From: Streptomyces sclerotialus | Lineage (GTDB): Bacteria; Actinomycetota; Actinomycetes; Streptomycetales; Streptomycetaceae | NCBI GenBank assembly: GCA_000719105.1 | Contig: JODX01000004.1 | Span: 62,001 to 126,000, forward strand | DNA: 64,000 bases | Direction of reading: 5' to 3' | Shown: positions 1-7,730 of the stretch, one piece after another | How positions within the stretch are numbered: the stretch's first letter is position 1 | How the letters are laid out: each line of letters starts with the position of its first letter | Program-made: the position numbers and the translations under genes | The notes under the pieces: model-generated | What the model was told of the DNA's origin: nothing | Database searches by the model: none | Seen by the model: only the letters and a program-made list of their open reading frames with translations

Positions 1-118
1 CCTCGGTCATCGGTTTCCGGGGATCCGCGACTCCGCCGACGATCTCGGTGCGCAGGATGTCCTTGATCTGCCGGTACAGGGGGACCCCGGACGAGAGATC
101 GAGTTCGCCGTTGGCCAT
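1..118 (-). CDS. GntR-family transcriptional regulator (N-terminus only)
   Basis: The frame opens at an ATG and runs off the left edge of the window, so only 39 residues are visible. The sequence GVPLYRQIKDILRTEIVGG is the typical start of the GntR winged-helix DNA-binding domain, and MTE near the edge fits the beginning of the recognition segment. A GGAGG lies about 10 bases upstream of the ATG. The effector-binding domain is outside the window, so the subfamily cannot be assigned. It is divergent from the pectate lyase gene, whose start is 190 bp away; whether it regulates that gene is unknown. Confidence 0.8.
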   Translation of the reverse strand, partial: MANGELDLSSGVPLYRQIKDILRTEIVGGVADPRKPMTE

Positions 119-307
119 GGTCTCCGGGTCCTCCGCTGGTGGTCTTGACGCCACATCATAGGTATGACGAGCGGGAGGCGGCCCCGCATCGCACGCGGAG
201 CGCGTACTCGGAGCGAGGAAGACAGCGGGAAGAGGATCGGCAACCTTTGTCCGCCCGGCGGCGACCACCAGGCGCAACCCCTCGGACGATGGACGAAGGA
301 AGACCCA

Positions 308-1672
308 GTGAGCGAGAGAGCGACCCTGCGCAAGCTCCGGCGCAGGCGGACCAACCGCCGCCGTACCGTGATCACCGGTGTGCTGGCCACCGCGCTGACC
401 GGTGGCGCGATCGTCGGCGGCGTGCTGATGACGGCCTCCGCCTCGGGCCCCGGCGCGGGTACGTACCGCCTGGTCAACGGCGCGGACGACACCTGTCTCG
501 ACGTGCCGTCGGCGAGCACCGCGGCGGATGCGCAGCTGGCCACGGCGGCCTGCGGCAGCGGTACCGGGCAGCAGTGGAAGCTGAGCACCTCGGGCGACGG
601 CTTCACCGTCCAGGCCGCCGGCAGCGGACTGTGCGTGGGCGTGAAGGGCGCCGCCACCTCCGCCGGCAAGCCGGTCCAGCAGCAGGACTGCGACGGGAGC
701 ACGTCGCAGGTGTGGAACGTGACGGCCGTCGACGACGGGTACCACCTGGTCAACGGCAAGAGCGACAAGTGCCTCAACATCAAGGACGGGCTGGCCCAGC
801 AGAACTCCTGCGACTCGGTCAGCAGCAAGGTCTGGACCCTGACGACGCTGTCCTCGACCACGCCCACGTCCACGCCCACGGCCACGGCTTCCGCAACCGC
901 GTCCGCCACGGCCTCCCCCTCGGCCTCGGCGTCCGCCACCGCCTCCCCCTCGGCCTCGGCCCCGGCGTCCGACGGCGCGCTCGCCGACTGGCCGACCGCG
1001 ACCGGATCGAAGGCGGTCAGCGCCACGATCGAGGTGACCGGCACCTACGACGGCGGCCTGGCCCGCCACTACGGCTCCGGTGACCTCGGCGGCGACGGCC
1101 AGGACGAGGGCCAGGACCCGATCTTCAAGCTGGCCGACGGCGCCGTCCTGAAGAACGTCGTCCTGGGCTCCCCGGCGGCCGACGGCATCCACTGCTCGGG
1201 CAGCTGCACCCTGCAGAACGTGTGGTGGGAGAACGTCGGCGAGGACGCGGCCACCTTCAAGGGCAAGTCCTCCTCGGCGACGTACCTGGTCCAGGGCGGC
1301 GGCGCGAAGGGCGCGGACGACAAGGTCTTCCAGCACAACGGCGCCGGCACCCTCACCATCAAGGACTTCCAGGTCGAGGACTTCGGCAAGCTCTACCGCT
1401 CCTGCGGCAACTGCGGCACCCAGTACGAGCGCCACGTGGTCATCGACAACGTCGTGGTGACCAGCCCCGGCAAGGTCCTGGCCGGCATCAACTCCAACTA
1501 CGGCGACACGGCCACCCTCTCGAACGTCACGATCGTCGGCGACGACGACCGGGACATCACCATCTGCGAGCGCTTCCAGGGCAACGACGACGGCGACGAG
1601 CCGACCGCACTGGGCAGCGGCCCGGACGGCACGCACTGCATCTACAGCGCCTCGGACGTCACCTACGAGTGA
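308..1672 (+). CDS. Secreted pectate lyase (PL3) with N-terminal ricin-B lectin domain
   Basis: The predicted protein has 454 residues. I chose the GTG at 308 because AAGGAAG lies just upstream and a basic, Arg-rich n-region then leads into a hydrophobic signal segment (VITGVLATALTGGAIVGGV). Residues about 45-175 form a ricin-type beta-trefoil with QQW and CLD/CLNI motifs. A linker of about 35 residues rich in Ser, Thr, Ala and Pro follows. The C-terminal domain has the polysaccharide lyase family 3 signature (DGIHCSGSCTLQNVWWENVG, then EDAATFKG), expected to cleave polygalacturonate by beta-elimination with calcium. The lectin probably holds the enzyme on plant cell wall. The gene is monocistronic and ends before a strong hairpin. 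The open frame continues upstream to 164, but without signal peptide or ribosome site. Confidence 0.9.
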   Translation: MSERATLRKLRRRRTNRRRTVITGVLATALTGGAIVGGVLMTASASGPGAGTYRLVNGADDTCLDVPSASTAADAQLATAACGSGTGQQWKLSTSGDGFTVQAAGSGLCVGVKGAATSAGKPVQQQDCDGSTSQVWNVTAVDDGYHLVNGKSDKCLNIKDGLAQQNSCDSVSSKVWTLTTLSSTTPTSTPTATASATASATASPSASASATASPSASAPASDGALADWPTATGSKAVSATIEVTGTYDGGLARHYGSGDLGGDGQDEGQDPIFKLADGAVLKNVVLGSPAADGIHCSGSCTLQNVWWENVGEDAATFKGKSSSATYLVQGGGAKGADDKVFQHNGAGTLTIKDFQVEDFGKLYRSCGNCGTQYERHVVIDNVVVTSPGKVLAGINSNYGDTATLSNVTIVGDDDRDITICERFQGNDDGDEPTALGSGPDGTHCIYSASDVTYE

Positions 1673-1705
1673 GCGGCGGGTGACGCACCGACGGCGATAA
1701 CCATG

Positions 1706-1737
1706 GGAACCCCGGTCCGGACACGGACCGGGGTTCC
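1706..1737. terminator. Bidirectional terminator between convergent genes
   Basis: A perfect 14-bp stem (arms 1706-1719 and 1724-1737) closes a GACA loop. It lies between the stop codons of the pectate lyase gene and the convergent secreted-protein gene, so it can serve both. Confidence 0.85.
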
Positions 1738-1767
1738 GGTGCTATGTCTCCCAGGTCCCTTGCAGGG

Positions 1768-3084
1768 TCACGCGGAGGCGTTGAGCACCAGTACGGCGCG
1801 GGCGTTGTGCGGCGCCGGGTCGTGGGGGACCTGCCGCGCGGAGGCCTGGAGCGTCACGGCGCCGGTGGAGTCCGGGACCACGCGGTCGATGCGCAGCTCG
1901 AAGGGCAACTGGATCAGCTCCTCGGGAGCGGCCCACTGCGGGAGTTCGCACCGGTACGTGGCGGATCCCGCCGCCCAGCAGTTCTCCGGCGCCGAGACGA
2001 CCGCGGCCCCCTCGGGCACCTCCAGGGTGATCGTGCCGACCGCGTCACCGTTGCCGATGTTGGCGAACCAGGCGGGGCCCCGGTTGCGGAACCCGATCGT
2101 GGCGGTGACCGTCTCCCCGGCCGCGCCGGTGACCTCGTCACCCTCGACCGCGAAGTCCGCCGTGTTCTCCGCGGTGACCATCGTGCTGGTGGAGTTGTCC
2201 TCGGTGTTCTGGTCCTGGGTGCCCTCGAGCGGCCGGACGCTGACATCGAGTCGCTCGTACAGGGCGTGGGATGCCACGGTGAGCCGCAGGGGCTCCGGCA
2301 GGGTGACGGTGGCGCCGGGCTGCACGGTCGTGTCGAACGTGCAGTCCAGCAGGCCGACCGGTGCGTCCTCGGTGTTCCGTACGGGCGGGGTCCAGGCACA
2401 GCCCGGGTAGGTGGGGGAGAACTCCAGGCCGTAGGTGTTCCACACCCGGAGACGGAAGCCCTTCGCGGCCGCGTCCCCGTTGTTGGTGACCGTGACGGGG
2501 ACGTTCAGAGAGGTACCGGGGGCGACCGGGCCCACCGGCGCCGGCTCGGTCAGGCTCAGATCCGGCGAGGGTACGGACGCGACCTTGACCTGCGTGCTGT
2601 CCCGATGGGAATACAGGACACCGACCGGGCCGTCGGTCTCCGCCTGCGCATGGTGGCCGATGCTCAGCTCCGCACCGGCCGGGGCGCCCTCCACGGTCCG
2701 GAGCCCGAGGGTGACCTGAGGCCCGTCGTAGGTGCCGCCGATGTCGCCGACCTCCCAGATGTCGCACACGGCGGTGGTGCCGGACGAGGACAGGAAGCAG
2801 ATGTCCGGCAGGGAGACCTCGGCCACGCCTGCCAGCTCCGACAGGTCGAGGTTGAGCACGCCGTTGGCGACGTGGTAGCTGCCGTTGTCGTGGTACAGGC
2901 CGAACGAGAGCTCCTGGTACGAGCCCGGCGTGGCGGACAGCGTCACCCCCTCCGGGGACTGGACCCACAGCATGTCGCTCGAGGCGGATGCCGGTGTGGT
3001 GCCGAGCGCGGTGACACTCAGCGCCGCCGCTGCGACGAGCGCGTAGGCGCCGAGCCGTCCCCTGCGGCCGATGGCGGTTCTCAT
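1768..3084 (-). CDS. Secreted protein with CARDB/DUF11-like Ig-fold repeats
   Basis: The predicted protein has 438 residues and starts at the ATG at 3084, with GGGAG just upstream. The N-terminus is a clear Sec signal (RRGRLGAYALVAAAALSV) with a likely cleavage after ASA. The rest has no enzyme motif. It is built of beta-rich segments with phrases such as LNVPVTVTNNGDAAAKGFRL and ETVTATIGFRNRGPAWFANI, typical of CARDB or DUF11 adhesion-type Ig domains, in at least two copies. An extracellular structural or binding role is likely, but no ligand is indicated. Reading through the start into upstream sequence gives no better signal. It is monocistronic and convergent with the pectate lyase gene. 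Confidence 0.75.
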   Translation of the reverse strand: MRTAIGRRGRLGAYALVAAAALSVTALGTTPASASSDMLWVQSPEGVTLSATPGSYQELSFGLYHDNGSYHVANGVLNLDLSELAGVAEVSLPDICFLSSSGTTAVCDIWEVGDIGGTYDGPQVTLGLRTVEGAPAGAELSIGHHAQAETDGPVGVLYSHRDSTQVKVASVPSPDLSLTEPAPVGPVAPGTSLNVPVTVTNNGDAAAKGFRLRVWNTYGLEFSPTYPGCAWTPPVRNTEDAPVGLLDCTFDTTVQPGATVTLPEPLRLTVASHALYERLDVSVRPLEGTQDQNTEDNSTSTMVTAENTADFAVEGDEVTGAAGETVTATIGFRNRGPAWFANIGNGDAVGTITLEVPEGAAVVSAPENCWAAGSATYRCELPQWAAPEELIQLPFELRIDRVVPDSTGAVTLQASARQVPHDPAPHNARAVLVLNASA

Positions 3085-3317
3085 GGCAACTCCCAGGTTG
3101 TACGGAGATCCACCCTGTAGCGGCGGTCCCGAGGACGTCCGCACGGAGTGATCTTGGCCGCTGTTGGACGGGCCGAGACCGCCAAAGGTTGTGCCGCGCA
3201 GGGTCGTTGACGAGTGCCGCGGCGTCGGCAGCGAGGCCGGCGGCGGCGACGGCCGTACCGTCGATCCGGTACGTGTCATGTCCCCGCGGTGTCGGCCGGT
3301 GCGTGCCCGACAACAAA
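3085..3317. other. Intergenic region, no gene seen
   Basis: This stretch is upstream of the secreted protein gene. It should hold that gene's promoter, but I see no convincing -35/-10 pair and no gene. The only short frames lack ribosome sites. Confidence 0.5.
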
Positions 3318-3345
3318 AAACCCCCGGGTCGACGACCTGGGGTTT
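3318..3345. terminator. Hairpin beyond the displaced tRNA-Gly 3' end (probable original tRNA terminator)
   Basis: Outer arms AAACCCC and GGGGTTT, with inner GGTC/GACC pairing, lie directly beside the tRNA-Gly 3' fragment. A similar hairpin with different outer bases lies beside the intact tRNA at 7601. The copy here is most likely the original chromosomal terminator that was displaced by the element. Confidence 0.6.
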
Positions 3346-3349
3346 CTGC

Positions 3350-3398
3350 TGGAGCGGGTGACGAGAATCGAACTCGCGCTCTCAGTTTGGGAAGCTGA
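3350..3398 (-). repeat. attachment-site repeat: displaced 3' half of tRNA-Gly(CCC)
   Basis: These 49 bases match the CCA end, acceptor 3' strand, T arm, variable region and anticodon arm of the intact tRNA-Gly gene (7633-7681) with a single mismatch at 3386. Beyond the anticodon stem the similarity stops, so no tRNA can be made here. A direct repeat of a tRNA 3' end, same orientation, is the standard scar of integration by a tyrosine recombinase. It marks the far end of the element spanning to 7681. Confidence 0.85.
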
Positions 3399-3530
3399 GG
3401 TGATCTGCGGGCAGTCGCTCAGCTGACCTGGACGGGAGCCCTCCCGACGTCGGACCGCTCGTCGGGTTGATACCCCGTGTTCCCCGTGGTTCCCCGCACG
3501 ATCTGGCACGGGCCTGGCGCGTTCACTACC

Positions 3531-4061
3531 TCAAGAGCGAATCGGAGGATTCGAAGCCTGGATCGTACTCGTGTCCGGCGGCCCGGACCGTTCAATCAGC
3601 GTCCGTGCAGTAGAGGCAAAAGATCGCTGCGCGCGTTGCCGTGCGAGAGACTCAGTTGTGATAGCTGAGAGCGGGCCGCCTGGGTGTTGCTCTGCTGCTC
3701 TCATCTCTCGCTGAAGAGCATGTGGCACCTTGTCTGCCAGCGCAGCGATGTCCTCCGGACCTAGAATGTTGACAAGCACGAGCATCGGCCATAGCTCGGC
3801 TAAACGGGCATGCGCCTCCGACCGCGCCTGTTCGAAGACAGAGGGTTCGCCTTGGGTTATGAACTCTCAGTAGGCGAGCTTTCGTTCCTCCTTACGGCGT
3901 TCTCTTAGTTGTCCTTCTCGCTCCTCGGCGGCCAGGGCAGCCTGTTGGTCAAGCTGACGGCGCTGTACGCGCAAGCTGATCCATCCAGTGTGGGCGGACG
4001 CGCCGAGGGTTGACAGCGCAGTGACTGCCGCGACCATTGTGGGGCTGCTAAGGATCGACAT
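3531..4061 (-). pseudogene. Membrane/coiled-coil hypothetical gene interrupted by an in-frame TGA
   Basis: One reading frame runs from the ATG at 4061 to a stop at 3531, broken only by a TGA at 3867-3869. Before it the protein reads MSILSSPTMVAAVTALSTLG, a possible membrane segment, followed by a charged helix rich in Q, R and E ending EERKLAY. After it the same frame continues EFITQGEPSVFEQARSEAHA and a further 100 residues of plausible helical protein. Restoring CGA for TGA gives AYREF, which suggests a single C-to-T nonsense mutation. A rare TTA codon also occurs downstream of it. Proteins of this type (one TM plus coiled coil) are common in actinomycete accessory DNA, but I cannot name a function. 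Confidence 0.5.
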
Positions 4062-4310
4062 AACGTCAGTGTGCAGGAGAGGCGCCTGGGTTAGTTGTCA
4101 ACGGACGAGCCAAGCTGGCGGAGCGTCGCCTACCTGCTGTTGTGCCCACCCGGCCACGTGGCCGCATCCTTATCAGGTCGGTCATGGGGAGTTGGCAATG
4201 TCGACCGACCGGCCGGTGTCCTTGGCTGATCGTCCGTTGCCATTCAGCATTGGTCGGTGCTGTCCGCACCTGTTGGTGTCAGCCGTTGATGTCAGCTGGC
4301 CGACTCCCAC

Positions 4311-4703
4311 TTGACAGGTCTGCTGCCAGTTCTTCTGGATTCGACGCTCCCACTCCCTGCGCAGAAGCCTGTGATCAAGTCGTGGTGGGACACGGGGAGA
4401 ATAGAGAGGCCGACGCAAGACGCTCGTCGGGAAGCCGGTCCTTCAATGAGACGGAGGGCGGTTGCGAGCGGGGGCCTCGAGGCGGCTGCGTTGCGGCGGA
4501 TGGCTAGCGACGGGGCGACACGTCTCGTCGACCGCTTCGACCTTGCCGACTGGGCACAGGTGTTGAGCGTCCTCGACTCGTCCGGCCCGGACGAGCTGAT
4601 TCGCCAGGTCCGGGAAGCGGAAAGTGGAGACCCCGAGGGTCGGCGGTGGCCACGCGGCAAGGCATGCGACGACGCGACTGTTCTGCATTGGGTGCTGTTC
4701 TAG
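4311..4703 (+). CDS. Hypothetical protein, doubtful
   Basis: This is an open frame of 130 codons inside the AICE relic. The stretch from about residue 45 to 110 (LEAAALRRMASDG, then LVDRFDLADWAQVLSVLDSS) looks like ordinary alpha-helical protein. The first 45 residues do not, so a true start, if any, may be the ATG at 4446. There is no clear ribosome site, no recognised domain and no conserved neighbour. It could equally be the tail of a decayed gene. The 249 bp to its left hold nothing I can support. Confidence 0.3.
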   Translation: MTGLLPVLLDSTLPLPAQKPVIKSWWDTGRIERPTQDARREAGPSMRRRAVASGGLEAAALRRMASDGATRLVDRFDLADWAQVLSVLDSSGPDELIRQVREAESGDPEGRRWPRGKACDDATVLHWVLF

Positions 4704-4787
4704 CGGTGAAAATGCAGCGCGCGCTCGTGTAGGCGAATCAGAGGGTGCGGTTCGTCATGAGTGGGGTGGTCCACAAGACTTCTCTGG

Positions 4788-5426
4788 CTACCCGAGAACC
4801 GGTTCCCAACCTTTCGCCGGTGCTTCTGGAGTATCCCAGCGCAGACTCTGCCCCACGGTGCCTGGTATGTACCTACTGTTGTGGATGCTCCGGCGCTCGT
4901 GGAGCGCGTTTGCCACCTCGGTCAGATAGGCGGCGAAGGATGGCCAGGCGCCCCGGAAAGGTTCGTCGGCCTCGGCGTACCGGCCGAGCCGGCCGTATCC
5001 CTCGCCAGGTATGCAGTCAGCGAACAGCCCGTAGAGCCCGTCCGGGTCTGAGGCGATGAACGGCAGGTACCGCTGCTGAGGATTCTGCTCTCGCTCGTAC
5101 CGGGACCAGTACTCCATCTTCTGCAGCGGTCCGACCCCGCCGTCCGGGAAGAGGTACCCGCCCCACTGGTCTTCTGGGGTCTGAGCGTCGCCCCGTCTTG
5201 GCCAGTTGAAGCAGTCGGCGGGTCCGGTGCCGTTGTGGGTGCGGTAGAACGCCCTGAGGTCGGCCGGGATCGCCAGGTCGAGATCCTGCTCGACAGCCTG
5301 GATCTCCTCTTCGGTGGCCGGTGCCGGAAGGCGCTGGTAGCTGCGGGGCGCATGCTCTTCGAGCCAGGCTTCGATCGTGTTCCAGGCGGCGAGAGCCTGT
5401 TCGATGCGTCTCTGCTCCTCAATCAT
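4788..5426 (-). CDS. SMI1/KNR4 (SUKH) family protein
   Basis: The predicted protein has 212 residues. The core (TEEEIQAVEQDLDLAIPADL, then RAFYRTHNGTGP) is the SUKH fold signature, followed by a conserved W-G-G-Y-L-F region and the DPDG motif of the C-terminal half. SUKH proteins are often immunity proteins against nuclease toxins of contact-dependent systems, but stand-alone copies are frequent in Streptomyces and their role is unknown. No toxin gene is adjacent. The ATG at 5426 was chosen over an upstream in-frame ATG (5516) because the fold begins right after it. It is cargo of the AICE relic and reads against the transfer genes. Confidence 0.75.
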   Translation of the reverse strand: MIEEQRRIEQALAAWNTIEAWLEEHAPRSYQRLPAPATEEEIQAVEQDLDLAIPADLRAFYRTHNGTGPADCFNWPRRGDAQTPEDQWGGYLFPDGGVGPLQKMEYWSRYEREQNPQQRYLPFIASDPDGLYGLFADCIPGEGYGRLGRYAEADEPFRGAWPSFAAYLTEVANALHERRSIHNSRYIPGTVGQSLRWDTPEAPAKGWEPVLG

Positions 5427-5516
5427 GCCGGGCACCCTAACGGTCGGGTACGACACTCGATCGGTCAGCGAACCTTTGCCCTCCGGTTCGCTGCGAGCAT
5501 CTCGTATACCCCCCAA

Positions 5517-5599
5517 GACAGCTGGCCGACTGTCGGGTTACGGTTCGCGTCAACCCCCCTAGACAGTTCGGGGTGGGTCGCCCCTCGCTGTCTAGGGGG
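5517..5599. promoter_or_regulatory. Two CTGTC-type inverted repeats upstream of the transfer genes
   Basis: The first dyad pairs GACAG (5517-5521) with CTGTC (5530-5534). The second is a perfect 12-bp inverted repeat, CCCCCTAGACAG (5555-5566) with CTGTCTAGGGGG (5588-5599), ending 16 bp before the GTG of the next gene. The shared CTGTC core suggests one regulator binding twice. In related elements transfer genes are silenced by Kor-type repressors, and this is a candidate operator; no repressor gene remains in the relic. Confidence 0.55.
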
Positions 5600-5615
5600 C
5601 ACACAGTTCATCCCC

Positions 5616-5951
5616 GTGGACACTTCGGCCGCGACGCTGCTCGTCACCAAGCTGCCCGAGGTGAAGGTGAGGGACCGGCAGACCGGTGAGGTCGCCGTCG
5701 ACCCGGTGACCAACGACCGGCTCATGGTGCTGGAGCTGGTGTTCATCGCCGAGGGCGGCTCGGACATGATCAAGGTCACCGTTCCCGAGAAGGGCATCGG
5801 TGAGGGCCTGGTCATGGGCGTGCCGGTCTTCCTGTCCGGCCTGGTGGCCCGGCCCTGGGAGAGCGAGTTCGGCGGGCGTTCCCGTCACGGCATCGCCTAC
5901 CGGGCGGACGCCGCCATGGTCGGCGCCCCGGCCGCCTCGGTGCAGGGCTGA
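5616..5951 (+). CDS. AICE-associated small protein (SCO3933-like family)
   Basis: The predicted protein has 111 residues. The sequence VTKLPEVKVRDRQTGEVAV, followed by IKVTVPEKG and LVARPWE, matches a family I recall as preceding the FtsK/TraB gene in Streptomyces integrative elements, annotated SCO3933-like regulatory protein. The exact function is not established. The GTG start is chosen from the family's usual N-terminus; its ribosome site is weak. The gene ends 5 bp before traB, so the two were co-transcribed. It appears intact although its partner is broken. Confidence 0.7.
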   Translation: MDTSAATLLVTKLPEVKVRDRQTGEVAVDPVTNDRLMVLELVFIAEGGSDMIKVTVPEKGIGEGLVMGVPVFLSGLVARPWESEFGGRSRHGIAYRADAAMVGAPAASVQG

Positions 5952-5956
5952 TCGCC

Positions 5957-7377
5957 ATGACCGATGTCGTCTGGGTGCTGGGCGCCGGCCTGCCGGCGCT
6001 GGCCGCCCTGCTGGTGATCCGCCACCGTCTGCCGGTGCTGTTCTGGTGGCTCGTCGGGTACCCGGTCGTCTTCGTGCGGGTGCTCGCCTCGTACCGGGCG
6101 ACCATGGACGCGTGTGGGCTGACGGTGCCCGCCTCGGCCGTCCAGCGGGCCACGGCCCGGGTGATGGGGCGGCTGGCGGCGCCGGTACCGCCTCGCCGGT
6201 CGCTGCCCCTCCCGACCGGGTCCGGGCTGGTGATGCGGCTGCGGATGGCGGCCGGGCAGGCGCCCGAAGACTTCACCGCCTCGGCCGACCGGCTACGGCA
6301 CGCCTGGGGCGCCCACGCCGTGCACATCCGGCCCACCAAGCCGGGGCGACTGGAGCTTCGGCTGATCGGCTGGGACGTGCTCGCCGACGTACGTCCCGCC
6401 CGGCGGCGGCTGCGTAGCGGGCCGCTGTTGCTGCCGCTGGCGCTGCGGAGGACGGGGACTGGCACGTCCGGGACTTCCGCACCGTGCCGTACGAACTGAT
6501 CCTCGGCGCCACCCAGTCCGGGAAGTCCGTCTACCTGCGCAACCTGCTGTGTGGGCTGGCCCGGCAGCCCGTCGCCCTCGTCGGCATCGACTGCAAGTGG
6601 GGCGTGGAGCTGGCGCCGTTCGCGCCCCGCCTGTCGGCGCTCGCCGACACCCCGGACCGGGCCAACGGCCTCCTCGACGCGCTGCTGGAGGAGATGGAGG
6701 CACGGTTCCGCCTGATCGGTCTGTCGGGCGGGGCTGACCCGGACGCCCGGCTCACCTCGGACGTGTGGGGGCTGCCGGAGAAGGTGCGGCCGGTGCCGGT
6801 CGTGGTCGTCGTGGACGAGGTCGCGGAACTCTTCCTCGCCGCGGGCAAGGAGGACGAGAAGCGGCGGGACGCCATGGTCACCAAGCTCATCCGGCTCGCC
6901 CAGCTCGGCCGCGCCGCCGGCATCTACCTCAAGGTGTGCGGGCAGCGCTTCGGCTCCGAGCTCGGCAAGGGCGCGACCATGCTGCGCGCCCAGCTCACCG
7001 GCCGGGTCTGCCACCGCGTGAACGACGAGACCTCCGCCAACATGGCGCTCGCCGACGTCGCCCCGGAGGCCGCGTTGGCCGCCACCTCCATCCCGGCCGA
7101 ACGGCCCGGCGTCGCGGTGGTCGGTGACGCCTCCGGCGGCTGGTCCCGTGTCCGCTCGCCGCACCTGACCCTCGATGAAGCGGCGGCCGTCTGCCGCGAC
7201 ACCTCCGGCCTGGTGCCGGAACTGTCGGTGGACCAGGTCGCCGAGCTGCTCGGTACGACTGTCCGCTTCCCTCGACGGCTGACCACCCACCACCGACTCA
7301 CACGCGGACACGGAGGCGGACATGGACACGGAAGGGGAGCCGACCGCATGAACGACCGCTACCACACCCTGTCCACC
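5957..7377 (+). pseudogene. traB: TraB/FtsK-SpoIIIE-type conjugative DNA translocase, frameshifted
   Basis: The N-terminal 160 residues, with two membrane segments (VLGAGLPALAALLVIRHRL and a following one), occupy one frame. The motor domain occupies another and contains the Walker A ATQSGKS, the DEVAEL Walker B region and the LGRAAGIYL segment of FtsK-like pumps. The frames join cleanly around 6448 if one G is restored (…ALR-EDGDWHV…), so a single-base deletion split one gene of about 470 codons. Streptomyces TraB moves double-stranded DNA between hyphae as a hexamer. Here the motor has lost its membrane anchor, so transfer function should be gone. The downstream part runs into an integrase remnant across an apparent deletion at about 7350-7380. 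Confidence 0.8.
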
Positions 7378-7380
7378 CGT

Positions 7381-7583
7381 TCCGGTGCCACGCTCAAGGA
7401 CACGATGGTGCGGCCCGGACAGTCGTCCGAGAAGGCCGCGCTCATCTATCAGCACCCGACGACGAGCGCCAGGAGGAGGTGGCCGCCGGCCTCGACGCCA
7501 CCGTACGGAAGGCGCGGGCTGCCGCAGCGCAGAAGGGCGGCCCCGACGAGCCAGCTGGCACGGATCTGGCACGCGGCGACTGA
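7381..7583 (+). pseudogene. C-terminal remnant of tyrosine integrase
   Basis: The stretch SGATLKDTMV followed by EKAALIYQH is the C-terminal motif of Streptomyces tyrosine integrases, with the catalytic Tyr encoded at 7447-7449. Immediately after it the frame is lost. Restoring one base near 7461 gives DERQEEVAAGLDATVRKARA and a normal end at 7581-7583. Everything upstream, including the Arg/His catalytic residues, has been deleted and the tail is fused to the end of traB. It lies 50 bp from the tRNA-Gly gene, the normal place for int in an AICE. Confidence 0.75.
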
Positions 7584-7600
7584 TCGCTGAGCGCAGCAAA

Positions 7601-7627
7601 AAGGCCCGGGTCTCTGACCTGGGCCTT
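7601..7627. terminator. Terminator beside tRNA-Gly
   Basis: Arms AAGGCCC and GGGCCTT with inner GGTC/GACC pairing lie between the integrase remnant and the tRNA 3' end. It can end the minus-strand tRNA transcript and was probably carried in by the element. Confidence 0.65.
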
Positions 7628-7632
7628 CTTCG

Positions 7633-7706
7633 TGGAGCGGGTGACGAGAATCGAACTCGCGCTCTCAGCTTGGGAAGCTGATGTTCTACCATTAAACTAC
7701 ACCCGC
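7633..7706 (-). tRNA. tRNA-Gly(CCC)
   Basis: The 74-nt gene folds as a complete cloverleaf. GCGGGTG pairs with CACCCGC in the acceptor, the discriminator is T and CCA is encoded. The anticodon loop is TTCCCAA between TCAGC and GCTGA, giving anticodon CCC for GGG codons. Its last 49 bases are duplicated at 3350, because an element integrated here and rebuilt the gene with its own copy. Confidence 0.95.
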
Positions 7707-7708
7707 GC

Positions 7709-7730
7709 GACGCCGGTTCGAACCGGTGTC
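7709..7730. promoter_or_regulatory. 22-bp near-perfect palindrome upstream of tRNA-Gly
   Basis: The sequence is centred on GGTTCGAACC and symmetrical at 20 of 22 positions. It starts 3 bp from the tRNA 5' end, so in the transcript it would be a hairpin in the 5' leader, or in DNA a protein site. Its centre resembles a T-loop, but there is no second tRNA. Confidence 0.4.

Larger units (their letters stand above)
3350..7681. mobile_element. Degenerate pSAM2-like integrative conjugative element (AICE) in tRNA-Gly
   Basis: A 49-bp direct repeat of the tRNA-Gly 3' end bounds 4.3 kb of accessory DNA. The cargo includes a TraB/FtsK conjugation motor, the small protein that usually precedes it in Streptomyces AICEs, and the C-terminal tail of a tyrosine integrase exactly where one is expected, beside the intact tRNA. 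No excisionase, replication initiator or complete integrase is present, and traB, the int tail and another gene carry inactivating mutations. It is therefore an immobile relic. The part at 3.4-5.4 kb has visibly lower GC and non-conserved genes. Confidence 0.85.

Noticed and set aside
164..307. Upstream start for the pectate lyase
   Set aside because: The extra 48 residues are Arg-rich without a ribosome site, and a normal signal peptide with its own ribosome site starts at 308.
3350..3398. A second tRNA-Gly gene
   Set aside because: Only the 3' half matches a tRNA; the D arm and 5' acceptor strand are absent, so it is an attachment-site copy.
5957..6499. Independent Spd-like membrane gene upstream of the translocase
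   Set aside because: Its sequence continues seamlessly into the FtsK motor after restoring one base, so it is the N-terminal half of traB.
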